64,000 nucleotides of DNA. It comes from Mycobacteroides chelonae CCUG 47445 (lineage in GTDB: Bacteria > Actinomycetota > Actinomycetes > Mycobacteriales > Mycobacteriaceae). The stretch lies in assembly GCF_001632805.1 (NCBI RefSeq), contig NZ_CP007220.1, positions 3,100,001-3,164,000 of the forward strand. Reading direction: 5' to 3'. The first letter of the stretch is position 1. Every line of letters starts with the position of its first letter. The notes under the pieces were generated by a model. That model did no database searches, was not told the origin of the DNA, and was given only the letters and a program-made list of their open reading frames with translations. Of the stretch, positions 19,530-29,721 are shown piece after piece. The position numbers and the translations under genes are program-made.

Positions 19530-20843
19530 CTAGCTTGCAGATTCGATCATCGTTCGCAGTGCGCGCGGCAGCGTCCGCTTGGACCGATACGGACCGACTA
19601 CAGCCGCACCGGCTCGGCCGCTGAGCAACTGCCGGGCGATGCCATTGACTTCGTCGACCGTCACCGCCTCGATCTTGTCCAGGGTCGCCGAAATCGTGCG
19701 GTGCTTACCGTTGTTCAGTTCGCTGCGGCCCATTCTGTTCATGCGAGACGCCGAATCCTCAAGCCCCAGAACAAGCCCGCCGGACAGCGCACCCTTGGCC
19801 CGCTCAATCTCCGCCGCGGTGAATCCGCCCTCGACGACCGACCCCAATACCTGCGAGGTCACCTTGGCCACCTCATCGAAGCGCTCCGGTGAGCAGCCCG
19901 CGTACACCGACAACGCTCCGGTATCGGAGAAGGTGTCCACCGTCGAGTAGACCGCGTACACCAGTCCACGCTGCTCGCGAATCTCTTGGAACAGGCGGGA
20001 ACTGAGCCCACCACCCAACGCGCTGTTGAGCACCGACAACGCCCAGCGGTACTGCCAGCCACGTCCGGGGGTACGCACGCCCAGCGACAGGTGTACCTGC
20101 TCGCCGTCCCGCGACACCAGTTCCAGACCCGGTGTTGCGGTGACTCGACCGCTCCCCTTACGGGGCGCCACCGTCTTCACCGAAGAATCCAGATGCGACT
20201 TGAAGTACTTGCGCGCCAAGCGCACTACGCGATCGTGCTCGATGTTCCCGGCCACGGCCAACACCATGCGCTCGGGCCGATACCGGCGGACGTGAAACGA
20301 ATGCAGCTGGGACCGCGTCATCGTCGATATGGATTCCGAGCAGCCGAGCACACTGCGGCCTATCGGATGATCTCCGAACAGAGCCCCGAGGAACGCCTCC
20401 CCCAACAGATCCTCGGGGTCATCGTCGCGCATCGCGATTTCTTCGAGCACCACATCGCGCTCGACCTCGACATCCTCACTGGCGCATCGCCCGCGCAGCA
20501 CCACATCAGCCACCAGGTCGATCGCCAGCTCCAGATCGGAGTCCAGCACGTGTGCGTAGTAGCAGGTCTGCTCGCGTGCGGTGAACGCGTTCAGCTCACC
20601 GCCGACGGCGTCAATCGACTGTGCGATATCGGCCGCCGACCGGGTGGGCGTCGACTTGAAAAGCAGGTGTTCGAGGAAGTGTGCCGCACCGGCGACACTG
20701 CGCCCCTCATCGCGCGAGCCGACGTCGACCCACACGCCGACGGACGCCGAGCGCACCGAGGGCATTGCCTCGGTGACTACTCGGAGACCACCCGGAAGGA
20801 CCGTGCGACGTACGGCGCTCGGAACGCTACTCCGCGACGGCAT
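19530..20843 (-). CDS. pepR: M16-family zinc peptidase
   Basis: The protein is 437 residues from ATG 20843, matching the mycobacterial family length; a much longer open frame continues through pnp but is a shadow there. The inverted zinc motif HxxEH is HFLEH. It is followed by the second-ligand region [20 protein letters not shown] (split: [15 protein letters not shown]), and the C-terminal half has the [20 protein letters not shown] substrate-side motif. Its start overlaps the end of pnp by 17 bases, so the two are probably co-translated, as in M. tuberculosis Rv2782c-Rv2783c. Confidence 0.93.
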   Translation of the reverse strand: MPSRSSVPSAVRRTVLPGGLRVVTEAMPSVRSASVGVWVDVGSRDEGRSVAGAAHFLEHLLFKSTPTRSAADIAQSIDAVGGELNAFTAREQTCYYAHVLDSDLELAIDLVADVVLRGRCASEDVEVERDVVLEEIAMRDDDPEDLLGEAFLGALFGDHPIGRSVLGCSESISTMTRSQLHSFHVRRYRPERMVLAVAGNIEHDRVVRLARKYFKSHLDSSVKTVAPRKGSGRVTATPGLELVSRDGEQVHLSLGVRTPGRGWQYRWALSVLNSALGGGLSSRLFQEIREQRGLVYAVYSTVDTFSDTGALSVYAGCSPERFDEVAKVTSQVLGSVVEGGFTAAEIERAKGALSGGLVLGLEDSASRMNRMGRSELNNGKHRTISATLDKIEAVTVDEVNGIARQLLSGRAGAAVVGPYRSKRTLPRALRTMIESAS

Positions 20844-23094
20844 CTGCCGGCTTGGCCTCGGCCGCACCGTTACTGTCGGCGGAAGCATCCGCGGCCTCGT
20901 CGTCGCCGACGGGGACCAGCGAGATCTTGCCGCGGTTGTCGATGTCGGCGATCTCGACCTGAATCTTGTCGCCGACCTTGACCACGTCCTCGACCTTGGC
21001 GATCCGCTTGCCCTTGCCGAGCTTGCTGATGTGCACCAGTCCGTCACGGCCCGGAAGCAGCGACACGAACGCACCGAAATCAGTTGTCTTGACCACGGTT
21101 CCGAGGAAACGCTCACCGATCTTGGGCAACTGCGGGTTGGCGATGGCGTTGATCTTGTCGATCGCGGCCTGCGCCGCCTCGCCGTTGGAGGCGCCCACGA
21201 AGACGGTGCCATCATCCTCGATGGAGATGCTGGCGCCGGTCTCCTCGGTGATCGAGTTGATCATCTTGCCCTTGGGCCCGATCACCTCACCGATCTTGTC
21301 GACCGGCACCTTGATCGTCGTGATGCGCGGCGCGTACGGGCTCATCTCGTCGGGTGCGTCGATGGCCTCTGCCATCACCTCGAGGATGGTGGCGCGAGCG
21401 TCCTTGGCCTGCGACAGCGCGGCGGCCAGCACCTGCGACGGGATGCCGTCGAGCTTGGTGTCGAGCTGCAGAGCCGTGACGAAGTCCTTGGTGCCGGCGA
21501 CCTTGAAGTCCATGTCGCCGAAGGCATCTTCGGCGCCCAGGATGTCGGTGAGCGCAACAAAGCGACGCTCGGTGGTGCCGTCGGCCAGTTCGATGTCATC
21601 GGACACCAGGCCCATGGCGATACCGGCGACGGGAGCCTTCAGCGGCACACCGGCATTCAGCAGCGACAGCGTCGAGGCGCAGACCGAACCCATCGAGGTG
21701 GATCCGTTGGAGCCCAACGCTTCCGATACCTGACGGATGGCGTACGGGAACTCCTCGACGCTCGGCAGCACCGGCATGAGCGCACGCTCGGCGAGCGCAC
21801 CGTGGCCGATCTCGCGACGCTTGGGCGAGCCGACGCGGCCGGTCTCACCGGTGGAGAACGGCGGGAAGTTGTAGTGGTGCATGTAGCGCTTCGAGGTCTC
21901 CGGCCCCAGCGAGTCGATCTGCTGGGCCATCTTGACCATGTCGAGGGTGGTGACGCCCATGATCTGGGTCTCGCCACGCTCGAAGAGCGCGCTGCCGTGT
22001 GCTCGCGGGATCACAGCGACCTCGGCGGACAGCGCGCGGATGTCGGTGACACCGCGGCCGTCGATGCGGAACTGGTCCTTCAGGATGCGCTGGCGCACCA
22101 GCTTCTTGGTGAGCGAACGGAATGCCGCGCCGATCTCCTTCTCGCGGCCATCGAAGCCCTCCTGCAGACGGCCTAGAACCTCGACCTTGATTTCATCGGT
22201 CTTCTCGTCGCGCTCGGCCTTGCCCGCGATGGACAGCGCCTGTGACAGCGGCTCGGTGGCCACGGCAGCGACGGCGGCGAACGCGTCGTCCTGGTAGTCG
22301 GGGAACAGGGGGTACTCGCCGACGGGCTTGGCGGCCTTCTCGGCCAGCTCCTGCTGCGCGGTGCACAGCGCGGCGATGAACGGCTTGGCGGCCTCAAGAC
22401 CCTCGGCGACGACGGCTTCGGTGGGAGCGCCTGCTCCGCCTTCCACAAGCGCGATGACGTTGTCGGTGGCCTCGGCCTCGACCATCATGATGGCGACATC
22501 GTCGGCGGTCTTACGGCCGGCGACGACCATGTCGAACACGGCCGTCTCCAGCTGCTCGATCGTCGGGAACGCAACCCACTGGCCGTCGATCAGGGCCACC
22601 CGGACGCCGCCGACGGGGCCGGTGAAGGGCAGCCCGGCGATCTGCGTGGACGCCGAGGCGGCGTTGATGGCCAGCACGTCGTACAGGTCGGCGGGGTTCA
22701 GGCTCAGCACCGTCACCACGACCTGGATTTCGTTGCGCAGCCCGCTGACGAAGGTCGGGCGCAGCGGCCGGTCGATGAGACGACACGTCAGGATGGCGTC
22801 GGTGGAGGGACGTCCCTCACGGCGGAAGAAGGAGCCGGGAATCCGGCCCGCGGCATACATCCGCTCCTCGACGTCAATGGTCAGCGGGAAGAAGTCGAAA
22901 TGATCCTTGGGGCTCTTGCTGGCGGTCGTGGCCGACAGCAGCATGGTCTCGTCATCCAGGTAGGCGACGACGGAGCCGGCGGCCTGCTGGGCCAGCCGCC
23001 CGGTCTCGAACCGAATGGTGCGGGTGCCGAAGGTCCCGTTGTCGATGGTCGCGGTGGACTCGAAAACGCCTTCTTCAATTTCTGTAACAGACAT
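20827..23094 (-). CDS. pnp: Polyribonucleotide nucleotidyltransferase (PNPase)
   Basis: The protein is 755 residues from ATG 23094, where it begins [20 protein letters not shown] as in other mycobacteria; an in-frame ATG seven codons upstream is less likely. Two RNase PH domains (about 10-240 and 320-560) are followed by a KH domain ([20 protein letters not shown]) and an S1 domain ([25 protein letters not shown], split: [17 protein letters not shown]). It degrades RNA 3' to 5' phosphorolytically and also makes tails. It is 271 bases downstream of lppU, probably with its own promoter. Confidence 0.97.
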   Translation of the reverse strand: MSVTEIEEGVFESTATIDNGTFGTRTIRFETGRLAQQAAGSVVAYLDDETMLLSATTASKSPKDHFDFFPLTIDVEERMYAAGRIPGSFFRREGRPSTDAILTCRLIDRPLRPTFVSGLRNEIQVVVTVLSLNPADLYDVLAINAASASTQIAGLPFTGPVGGVRVALIDGQWVAFPTIEQLETAVFDMVVAGRKTADDVAIMMVEAEATDNVIALVEGGAGAPTEAVVAEGLEAAKPFIAALCTAQQELAEKAAKPVGEYPLFPDYQDDAFAAVAAVATEPLSQALSIAGKAERDEKTDEIKVEVLGRLQEGFDGREKEIGAAFRSLTKKLVRQRILKDQFRIDGRGVTDIRALSAEVAVIPRAHGSALFERGETQIMGVTTLDMVKMAQQIDSLGPETSKRYMHHYNFPPFSTGETGRVGSPKRREIGHGALAERALMPVLPSVEEFPYAIRQVSEALGSNGSTSMGSVCASTLSLLNAGVPLKAPVAGIAMGLVSDDIELADGTTERRFVALTDILGAEDAFGDMDFKVAGTKDFVTALQLDTKLDGIPSQVLAAALSQAKDARATILEVMAEAIDAPDEMSPYAPRITTIKVPVDKIGEVIGPKGKMINSITEETGASISIEDDGTVFVGASNGEAAQAAIDKINAIANPQLPKIGERFLGTVVKTTDFGAFVSLLPGRDGLVHISKLGKGKRIAKVEDVVKVGDKIQVEIADIDNRGKISLVPVGDDEAADASADSNGAAEAKPADAVAE

Positions 23095-23365
23095 AAGTTC
23101 TGGAATACCTCTCATACATTCTCAGTGAGCAGCACGTGGCTGCATTGGGCATGCGTGCCATCACGCGGTCAGCGCGCGGACGTACCAGCGCGAAGTGGAC
23201 CCGGAAGGTGATCGGCCACGGCCGTTCGATCGAAGCGGCCGGGAAATCGTTGAGCACAAGCGTCGAACCCGGCAGCCACTACCGAAGACCGCCCGTTACC
23301 CGGCGGGACCAGCATGACAACCCAGACACCCTATCACCTGCGGCGTTTGCGGCCATGCACCTTGA

Positions 23366-23887
23366 TCAGGGCAGTTCCTCCACGCATACGGTGAAGTTGC
23401 GATCGACGTACGGGTAGCCAAGCCCAGTGATGCATTCGTCGGCAGTCGAGACTTCCTGCAGGACTTGGGTGACGCGTTTCTTGTTCTGAGCATTGACGTC
23501 GTTGCAGTCAACCCGCACCGGGTCACCGTCCCATTTGTCGGGGACGCTCATGCAGCTGCCGACTACCCAGTCGATGTCCAGGCACAGAGCTTGACTCTTG
23601 CGACCGAAACCGCGCTTGGCGTAATACGAGGAGTCGGCGTCACGCGGACAGTCCGCATCGGTCGCCGTCTTGGCGAAGACCTTGAAATTGGACTGAGGAC
23701 TGCCGCACGGTTCTTTCACCAGCTTGGCGTGCTGATCGGTGCCGCTGAGATTGACGCAGTCACCGACGGCCAGGCCATCGGTGGCGGCTGCCATCGAACA
23801 CGCCGACAACAGGACCGCACCGACAACGACAAGAGCGACAGATACCGCGCCTCGGATTCCAGAACGACCCAGCCGAGGAGAAGACAA
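23366..23887 (-). CDS. lppU: Lipoprotein LppU-like
   Basis: The protein has 173 residues. A basic N-terminus and hydrophobic stretch end in the lipobox LLSAC (Cys about 30), so it is exported and lipid-anchored. The mature part holds about eight cysteines, suggesting disulfides. Position between pnp and rpsO matches M. tuberculosis lppU (Rv2784c). Function is unknown. Confidence 0.88.
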   Translation of the reverse strand: MSSPRLGRSGIRGAVSVALVVVGAVLLSACSMAAATDGLAVGDCVNLSGTDQHAKLVKEPCGSPQSNFKVFAKTATDADCPRDADSSYYAKRGFGRKSQALCLDIDWVVGSCMSVPDKWDGDPVRVDCNDVNAQNKKRVTQVLQEVSTADECITGLGYPYVDRNFTVCVEELP

Positions 23888-23889
23888 AG

Positions 23890-24159
23890 TCAGCGGCGCA
23901 GACCCAGGCGCTCGATCAGCGAGCGGTAGCGCGCGACGTCGACCTTGGCGATGTACTTGAGCAGCCGGCGACGACGGCCGACCAGCAGCAGCAGACCACG
24001 ACGGCTGTGGTGGTCGTGCTTGTGAGTCTTGAGGTGCTCAGTCAGATCGACGATGCGCTTGGTCAGCATCGCGACCTGGGCCTCAGGAGAACCGGTGTCG
24101 GTCTCGTGCAGCCCGTACTGGGTGAGGATTTCTTTCTTCTGCTCGGTAGTCAATGCCAC
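23890..24159 (-). CDS. rpsO: 30S ribosomal protein S15
   Basis: The 89-residue protein is read from GTG 24159, with GGAGA eight bases upstream. The sequence [16 protein letters not shown] and the 16S-binding [20 protein letters not shown] (exactly the conserved S15 core) are clear. A longer frame to 24210 lacks support. It lies between ribF and lppU, the usual mycobacterial order. S15 binds the central domain of 16S rRNA early in assembly. Confidence 0.97.
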   Translation of the reverse strand: MALTTEQKKEILTQYGLHETDTGSPEAQVAMLTKRIVDLTEHLKTHKHDHHSRRGLLLLVGRRRRLLKYIAKVDVARYRSLIERLGLRR

Positions 24160-24252
24160 GGCAAGCTTCTCCATCACTGGGGTTCGCGTCGAATGTTTCT
24201 GGTGGGCCACCGCGAACTGCAGCTCACACCGGTGTTGGAGTGTACCGGCGGG

Positions 24253-25215
24253 CTAGCCTCGCGCCAAAATCGTGCGAGCTTTCTGGGCATCGCGCCCCAT
24301 CTCGTCCACGAGTGCGTCGACCGAATCGAACTTCTCCATGCTGCGGACCCGCGCCACGAAATCCACCGCGACATGCTGGCCGTAGAGGTCCGCCGCGGTG
24401 TCCATGATGAACGCCTCGACGGTACGGGCCTTGCCGGAGAACGTGGGGTTGCTGCCCACCGAGACGGCCGCTTGATAACGCTCACCCGGCACGACGGTTC
24501 CCATGGTGGGACCATGCCCGAGCAGCGTGAACCAGGCCGCATACACCCCGTCGGCGGGGATGGCGGCGAACATCGGCGGCGCCACGTTGGCCGTCGGGAA
24601 GCCCAGTTCCCGCCCGCGCCCGTCGCCGCGGACCACAACGCCTTCGACGCGGTGGGGACGGCCCAGTGCTTCGGTAGCCGCCACCATGTCGCCGGCGTCG
24701 ACGCAGGATCTGATGTACGTCGAGGAGAACGTGACCGCATGCTCGGTGACGAGAGAGACAGCGTCGACCTTGAAGCCGAATCGCTCGCCTGCCTTCTTGA
24801 GCATGTGGACATTCCCGGCGGCTTTCTTGCCGAAGGTGAAGTTCTCCCCGACCACCACCTCGGCCACGTGCAGACGCTCGACCAGCAGTTCGTGCACGTA
24901 TCGCTCGGGCGAGAGTTTCATGAATTCAGGGGTGAACGGCACCACCAGGAAGACATCGACACCCAGCTCCTCGGCCAGTTCGGCGCGCCGAGTCAGGGTT
25001 GTGAGCTGGGCCGGATGGGTTCCCGGGAACACCACTTCCATCGGGTGAGGATCGAAGGTCATCAGGACGCTCTTGAGATTGAGCTCGCGCGCCGCCTTCA
25101 CCGCGCGCCCGATCAGTTCGGCGTGACCTCGGTGTACACCGTCGAATACGCCGATCGTCAGAACGCACCGACCCCAATCGGACGGGATTTCGTCTTGCCC
25201 GCGCCAGCGTTGCAC
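24253..25215 (-). CDS. ribF: Bifunctional riboflavin kinase / FAD synthetase
   Basis: The 320-residue protein phosphorylates riboflavin to FMN and adenylates FMN to FAD. The N-terminal nucleotidyltransferase has TIGVFDGVHRGHAELI (HxGH-like motif) near residue 20 and STYIRSCVDAGD. The C-terminal flavokinase has the beta-barrel segment GRGRELGFPTANV and the SVGSNPTF motif. It is divergent from mntR with 104 bases between the starts. Confidence 0.96.
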   Translation of the reverse strand: MQRWRGQDEIPSDWGRCVLTIGVFDGVHRGHAELIGRAVKAARELNLKSVLMTFDPHPMEVVFPGTHPAQLTTLTRRAELAEELGVDVFLVVPFTPEFMKLSPERYVHELLVERLHVAEVVVGENFTFGKKAAGNVHMLKKAGERFGFKVDAVSLVTEHAVTFSSTYIRSCVDAGDMVAATEALGRPHRVEGVVVRGDGRGRELGFPTANVAPPMFAAIPADGVYAAWFTLLGHGPTMGTVVPGERYQAAVSVGSNPTFSGKARTVEAFIMDTAADLYGQHVAVDFVARVRSMEKFDSVDALVDEMGRDAQKARTILARG

Positions 25216-25269
25216 GGCATAAAGCCTACTTCGGAAGATGCGAGAAGGCCGACTTGGCTTTCGGGACGC

Positions 25270-25319
25270 GGCGCCTGGTTGGGCTGAGCATCCCTCGGCG
25301 CCTGGTTAGGCTAAGCATC
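25270..25319. repeat. Tandem 23-bp repeat before mntR (DtxR-box-like)
   Basis: Two 23-base copies at 25270-25292 and 25297-25319 share 21 positions and are offset by 27 bases. The second contains GGTTAGGCTAAGC, including TTAGGCTAA, the core of DtxR/IdeR-type boxes; the first reads GGTTGGGCTGAGC. The second copy abuts the mntR GTG. Autoregulation by the DtxR-family product is plausible but not shown. Confidence 0.55.
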
Positions 25320-26042
25320 GTGAGCCCCACTCGATCCGACCGACCCGCCGGATCCGCCGACACCGACCTGACGACGGTTGCCCAGGACTACCTCAAGGTG
25401 ATCTGGACCGCGCAGGAGTGGTCGCGCGAGAAGGTAAGCACCAAGATGCTGGCCGAACGCATGGGCGTGTCGGCGAGCACCGCCTCCGAGTCGATCCGCA
25501 AGCTGGCCGACCAAGGTCTGGTGGATCACGAGAAGTACGGCGCCGTGACGTTGACGAGCCAGGGCCGCAAGGCCGCGGTGCTCATGGTCCGCCGGCATCG
25601 GCTGCTGGAGACATATCTGGTCAACGAGCTCGGCTACGGATGGGACGAGGTACACGACGAGGCCGAGGTACTCGAGCACGCTGTCTCGGATCTGCTGCTG
25701 GCCAAGATCGACGCGAAGCTCGGTCACCCGCAGCGCGATCCACACGGCGATCCGATTCCCGGCCCCGACGGGCAGGTACCCACTCCCCCGGCTCGCCAGC
25801 TGTCGGACTGCGCCAACGGTGACACCGGCGTAGTCGCACGAATCTCCGACTCAGATCCTGAAATGCTGCGCTACTTCGACACGGTCGGTGTGGCATTGGA
25901 TGCCCGGGTGACGGTCGACGAACGACGGGACTTCGCGGGAACCATCTCGGTGTCCATTGACAGCGCGGGCCCAGACAGCGGGGAAAAGAAGCTGGAGCTG
26001 GGAAACCCGGCAGCTCAATCGATTTGGGTCGTACTCGACTGA
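25320..26042 (+). CDS. mntR: DtxR/MntR-family metal-dependent repressor
   Basis: The protein is 240 residues from GTG 25320. It has an N-terminal winged helix (LAERMGVSASTASESIRKLADQGLV, split: MGVSASTASESIRKL), a dimerisation/metal domain with VRRHRLLETYLVNELGYGWDEVHDEAEVLEH (ligands in HRLLE and HDEAE), and an FeoA/SH3-like C-terminus. The order ribF-mntR matches Rv2786c-Rv2788 (SirR/MntR), which senses manganese in M. tuberculosis. Its stop is one base before the next start. Confidence 0.9.
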   Translation: MSPTRSDRPAGSADTDLTTVAQDYLKVIWTAQEWSREKVSTKMLAERMGVSASTASESIRKLADQGLVDHEKYGAVTLTSQGRKAAVLMVRRHRLLETYLVNELGYGWDEVHDEAEVLEHAVSDLLLAKIDAKLGHPQRDPHGDPIPGPDGQVPTPPARQLSDCANGDTGVVARISDSDPEMLRYFDTVGVALDARVTVDERRDFAGTISVSIDSAGPDSGEKKLELGNPAAQSIWVVLD

Positions 26043-26043
26043 A

Positions 26044-26616
26044 ATGACCGACCACGCGGCGTGTGAGTGCCTCCTGTGTGTCGACTACGGCGACCGCCAT
26101 GACTACAACGACAGCGATCGCGACATCATCGGCAGCGTCACCGAATACGGTTGGAGTGCACTGGGAATCGGCCCCACTTCGGCGGAGGAAAGCCCACCGT
26201 TTGCCTACACCGTGGGACTGTGGCACACCATGCGTCTGCCCGAGCTGGCGATCTACGGGGTCAACGACATCACCATGATGCAGCGTGCTCTGAACGCGGT
26301 CGCCAAGCAGGCACAGGAAGGGCGGGCACTGCAGGTCGGCGAGGCGTTCGATGATGTGCTGGCCCTGCCCGCGGTGGACGACTACCAGGTCAAGCTCTCG
26401 CCCATCGATCCGAGTTGGTATGACAACGAGTTCGGGTTCGGGCTGTGGTTCAACCGGACCAACCGTGTGCGGTACCTGCAGATCCTCTGGCCCGATGGCG
26501 AGGGCCGATTCCCCGGGAACCCCGAGCTCGATCCGCATTTCGCCGACCGACAGCCGCTGATGTGGATGCCCAGGGAATTGCACCCGCCAAGCCGGTGGAT
26601 CCGCCCGACCGACTGA
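26044..26616 (+). CDS. DUF4262 protein
   Basis: The 190-residue protein has the DUF4262 pattern: CECLLCVDYGDRHDYNDSDRD at the start (split: CLLCVDYGDRHDYND), PPFAYTVGLWHTMRLPEL, and a C-terminal QILWPDGEGRFPG. It is soluble, of unknown function. The ATG lies one base after the mntR stop, so it is probably co-transcribed with it. It is convergent with truB three bases away. Confidence 0.85.
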   Translation: MTDHAACECLLCVDYGDRHDYNDSDRDIIGSVTEYGWSALGIGPTSAEESPPFAYTVGLWHTMRLPELAIYGVNDITMMQRALNAVAKQAQEGRALQVGEAFDDVLALPAVDDYQVKLSPIDPSWYDNEFGFGLWFNRTNRVRYLQILWPDGEGRFPGNPELDPHFADRQPLMWMPRELHPPSRWIRPTD

Positions 26617-26619
26617 CCG

Positions 26620-27516
26620 CTACAGATTCGCCGGACGCAGCACCACCACCGACGTGGTGCGAGAACCCTTATCGGCCAACAACGCGATGACGCGATTATC
26701 GGCATCCACCGCCGCGTAAGTACCCTCGATGCCGACAGCCGATAACGGACGCCCATTGCGCACCGAATCGACCTCCGCCGCATCCAAGTCACGTCGAGGG
26801 AATCCATCCCGGCAGGCAGTGTCCAGATCCAGCGTCAACGTCGCATCGTCGGCAAGCTCTTCGAGAGTCCGCGCCCGCTCCAACGAGAAATCACCAACCC
26901 TGGTGCGCCGCAATGCTGTCAGATGCCCACCCACACCCAGCGCGGCCCCCGCATCGCGGGCCAGTGCCCGAATGTAGGTCCCCGAGGAGCAGTCGACCTC
27001 CACATCCACATCGACAGAGCCATCGCCCGGCCGCCGCACCGCCAACACATCGAACTGCGAGACGCGCACGGGCCTGGCCGCCAGCTCGACGGACTGCCCC
27101 TCGCGCGCGAGCTTGTACGCGCGCTGCCCGTCCACTTTGATAGCGCTCACCGAGGATGGCACCTGTTCGATGTCCCCGCGCAGCCGGGCCACGGCCGCCT
27201 CGATATCCGTGTCGGTCAGATGGGAGGCCGAAACAGTTTGCAGCACCTCACCTTCGGCGTCATCGGTGCTGGTGTTCTGCCCAAAACGGATGGTGGCCGC
27301 ATACGACTTGGTGGTCAACGTCAGCAGTCCCATGATCTTGGTGGCTCGTTCAATGCCGATGACCAGTACCCCCGTGGCCATCGGATCGAGAGTGCCGGCA
27401 TGCCCGACCTTGCGCGTGGAAAACAGCCTCCGGCAACGCGATACCACGTCATGGCTCGTCATTCCGGCGGGCTTGTCGACAATCACGAGGCCCGCACGGC
27501 TCAAGGGATCGGTCAC
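26620..27516 (-). CDS. truB: tRNA pseudouridine-55 synthase
   Basis: The protein is 298 residues from GTG 27516, which overlaps the pptT stop as GTGA. It isomerises U55 in the T-arm of tRNAs. The catalytic aspartate is in [14 protein letters not shown], and the N-terminal [17 protein letters not shown] is typical. The C-terminal PUA-like segment (residues about 220-298) is present. Confidence 0.96.
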   Translation of the reverse strand: MTDPLSRAGLVIVDKPAGMTSHDVVSRCRRLFSTRKVGHAGTLDPMATGVLVIGIERATKIMGLLTLTTKSYAATIRFGQNTSTDDAEGEVLQTVSASHLTDTDIEAAVARLRGDIEQVPSSVSAIKVDGQRAYKLAREGQSVELAARPVRVSQFDVLAVRRPGDGSVDVDVEVDCSSGTYIRALARDAGAALGVGGHLTALRRTRVGDFSLERARTLEELADDATLTLDLDTACRDGFPRRDLDAAEVDSVRNGRPLSAVGIEGTYAAVDADNRVIALLADKGSRTTSVVVLRPANL

Positions 27517-28166
27517 GGCACCACGATGGCGGTCAAGATCAGACCCTTGTCGATGATCCACCGGCCGTCGAACGTCGAGAGGACGCTGCCGTCGTTGGCC
27601 TTACCGTCCACCAGGATTCGAGAGGTGAAGGTCCCGTCCGGGTCGAGCGTGATGTGGGCGTCCTCGAAGCCGAGCCACCGCGTTGTCAGCGGGAACCACG
27701 CCTTGTACGTCGTCTCCTTGGCGCAGAACAGCAATCGATCCCAATGCGTGCCCTCGGGTAGGGCGGCGAGTTCATCGCGTTCAATCGGAAGGGTGATCGA
27801 CTTGAGCACGCCGTTGGGCAAGACGTCATGCGGTTCGGCGTCGATCCCCACCGAACGCACTTCGCCCACGCGGCCCACCACCGCACCGCGAAATCCCTCG
27901 GTATGCGTCATGCTGCCCACCACGCCGTGGGGCCACAATGGCTGCCCCTTGTCTCCCTTGAGGATCGGGACCTCGGGTACGCCAAGGACGGATAAGGCCT
28001 GCCGCGCGCAGTACCGCACGGTAATGAATTCATTGCGCCGCTTGGCCACCGACTTGGCAATCAGCGGTTCCTCCTCCGGCAGCGGTGTCAACCCCGGTGG
28101 ATCCTCATACAACTCGGCCGAGGACAGCACATCGGGAACCACCGAGGCGATCAACTCATCAGTCAC
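27513..28166 (-). CDS. pptT: 4'-phosphopantetheinyl transferase (PptT type)
   Basis: The protein is 217 residues from GTG 28166, which overlaps the end of the phosphoesterase gene by eight bases. It moves 4'-phosphopantetheine from CoA to carrier proteins of mycobacterial PKS and NRPS systems. The Sfp-type metal motif is GIDAEPHD and the second motif is [11 protein letters not shown], both intact. The PKS at 57665-63937 in this window carries an ACP that needs such an enzyme. In M. tuberculosis this is the essential Rv2794c. Confidence 0.95.
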   Translation of the reverse strand: MTDELIASVVPDVLSSAELYEDPPGLTPLPEEEPLIAKSVAKRRNEFITVRYCARQALSVLGVPEVPILKGDKGQPLWPHGVVGSMTHTEGFRGAVVGRVGEVRSVGIDAEPHDVLPNGVLKSITLPIERDELAALPEGTHWDRLLFCAKETTYKAWFPLTTRWLGFEDAHITLDPDGTFTSRILVDGKANDGSVLSTFDGRWIIDKGLILTAIVVP

Positions 28167-29112
28167 TGGCGCGCTCCTTGGCAAGCCGTTCACGGAATCG
28201 CTTGGCCGACACCCTCATCTGTTCGGTGATCTCAAAATGACCGCCGAACTCGTTGAGGTATCCGGGTGGATAGTGCGGGGCGGGAAGAATCTGTCTGAGC
28301 CACGAATACGGTTTGCGCTGCGCCCATTCCCGCGGATAGCCAACCGATACCTCCTCGAACCGGACGTCGTCATACCAGGTGGTCCGCGGGATGTGCAGAT
28401 GTCCGTACACCGAGCACACCGCGTTGTATCGGGTATGCCAGTCCGCGGTCTCGGTAGTTCCGCACCACAACGAAAACTCCGGATAGAACAGCGCATCACA
28501 GGGTTCACGCACCAGGGGAAAATGGTTCACCAGGACCGTCGGCGTCATCCAATCCAGATCTTCCAGCCGCTTCCTGGTGTACCGCAACCGATCCCGGCAC
28601 CACGCATCGCGCGTTGCGAAAGGCTCACTGGAGAGCAGGAACTCGTCGGTCGCCACAACATTGCGATCGCGGGCGATCTTGAGCCCCTCGGCCTTCGAGT
28701 TGGCCCCCTCCGGCAGAAACGTGTAGTCGTACAACACGAACATCGGCACGATGGTCGCGGGACCACCTTGTTCCACCCACACCGGGTACGGATGCTCGGG
28801 AGTGACGACCCCCATCTCATCGCACATATTGACCAGATAGTCATAGCGAGACTGCCCGAAGATCTGCATGGGATCACGCGCGGTCGTCCATAGTTCATGG
28901 TTACCCGGCACCCAGATCACCTTGGCGAACCTGCGCCGCAACAGATCCAGCGCGCCCCGGATGTCATCACTGCGCTCGGCCACATCACCGGCGACGATCA
29001 GCCAGTCCTCAGGTGAGGCCGGATGCAGCTCCTCGAGAACAGACTTGTTGGCCGACTGCCCGACATGCAGGTCGCTGATCGCCCACAGCCGGGGCTCCCG
29101 TTCCTGCGTCAT
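28159..29112 (-). CDS. pptH: Metallophosphoesterase, PptH type
   Basis: The 317-residue protein has all calcineurin-like metal motifs: SDLHVGQ (Asp14, His16), GDVAER (Asp43), GNHELW (Asn71, His72), NHFPL and a late GHLH. It corresponds to Rv2795c, reported as a hydrolase that removes 4'-phosphopantetheine from carrier proteins, opposing PptT. Here it overlaps pptT by eight bases, so both are co-translated. Activity is inferred from homology and context. Confidence 0.9.
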   Translation of the reverse strand: MTQEREPRLWAISDLHVGQSANKSVLEELHPASPEDWLIVAGDVAERSDDIRGALDLLRRRFAKVIWVPGNHELWTTARDPMQIFGQSRYDYLVNMCDEMGVVTPEHPYPVWVEQGGPATIVPMFVLYDYTFLPEGANSKAEGLKIARDRNVVATDEFLLSSEPFATRDAWCRDRLRYTRKRLEDLDWMTPTVLVNHFPLVREPCDALFYPEFSLWCGTTETADWHTRYNAVCSVYGHLHIPRTTWYDDVRFEEVSVGYPREWAQRKPYSWLRQILPAPHYPPGYLNEFGGHFEITEQMRVSAKRFRERLAKERASD

Positions 29113-29125
29113 CCGGCCAATGTAC

Positions 29126-29602
29126 CTACAGGTTTATCTTGCAACTCTGTCCCACGTCGAGAACTCGCAACGCACGTCCGCTTCCCACCCAGAACGCGCA
29201 GGACAGCGCCAAGTCCGTCAAGAGCCCGTCATCGAGGTGCTCGTGGGCTCGCGCCCAGAACTCGTCGTCCTCACGTAATCCGACATGATCGGTCGCGAAG
29301 CGATGCGCGAATTCGGCGGCGATCCGCTCGGCGTCGCTGTATCGCGGCGACGTGCGCCACTGGTCGGCGTCCGCATAGAAGTCGGCGTCCAGCTCTCCGC
29401 TCTGAACGAATCGGGTGTTCTGGCACACGGAGCATTCATTCGCGAAGGCCACCGCCATACGTGCGAGCTCTCGTACCCCGATCGGAAGCCGGCTGCGGTT
29501 GTAGACCGCGTCTGAAAATCCGGCGAAGCCGGGCGCCATCTCGGGCGAACCCATCAACCAGCCGGCCACATCGTCATCCGCATAATTCCCAATTCGTGCC
29601 AT
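29126..29602 (-). CDS. Carboxymuconolactone decarboxylase-family (AhpD-like) protein
   Basis: The protein is 158 residues from ATG 29602. It contains the CxxC of AhpD/CMD-like proteins as ECSVCQNTR (Cys57, Cys60) after the helix GVRELARMAVAFAN. Such proteins act as thiol-dependent peroxidase partners or in ring-compound catabolism. A perfect KstR-type operator lies 20 bases upstream of the ATG, which points to the sterol/fatty-acid regulon. The longer frame to 29692 would run over that operator and is rejected. Confidence 0.88.
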   Translation of the reverse strand: MARIGNYADDDVAGWLMGSPEMAPGFAGFSDAVYNRSRLPIGVRELARMAVAFANECSVCQNTRFVQSGELDADFYADADQWRTSPRYSDAERIAAEFAHRFATDHVGLREDDEFWARAHEHLDDGLLTDLALSCAFWVGSGRALRVLDVGQSCKINL

Positions 29603-29621
29603 GGCGTCACGATACTCCCGG

Positions 29622-29639
29622 ACTAGAACGTGTTCTAGT
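29622..29639. promoter_or_regulatory. KstR-type operator
   Basis: ACTAGAACGTGTTCTAGT has 8-base perfect arms around GT and contains the KstR consensus TNNAACNNGTTNNA at 29624-29637. KstR is the TetR-family repressor of cholesterol catabolism in actinobacteria. The site is in the 119-base divergent gap between the CMD-family gene (20 bases from its ATG) and the DUF3558-like gene (82 bases), so it may control both. Confidence 0.8.
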
Positions 29640-29721
29640 GTTTTCGGTGTTCCGTATGAGATAGCCAGACACGCGGCTAGACTTCGGCGCACCGCGGCCG
29701 ATCAGATTGAGGTGAATTCGC

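Noticed and set aside
20844..21215. Upstream extension of pepR
   Set aside because: The added residues are a frame-shifted reading of the pnp C-terminus. The family length is reached from ATG 20843.
20581..22176. 531-codon plus-strand frame opposite pepR/pnp
   Set aside because: Its composition (His, Asp, Arg, Gly runs) is typical of antisense frames in high-GC genes. pnp is certain on the minus strand.
24160..24210. Longer rpsO start
   Set aside because: S15 begins close to ALTTEQK. The GTG at 24159 with GGAGA fits and the extra 17 residues have no family support.
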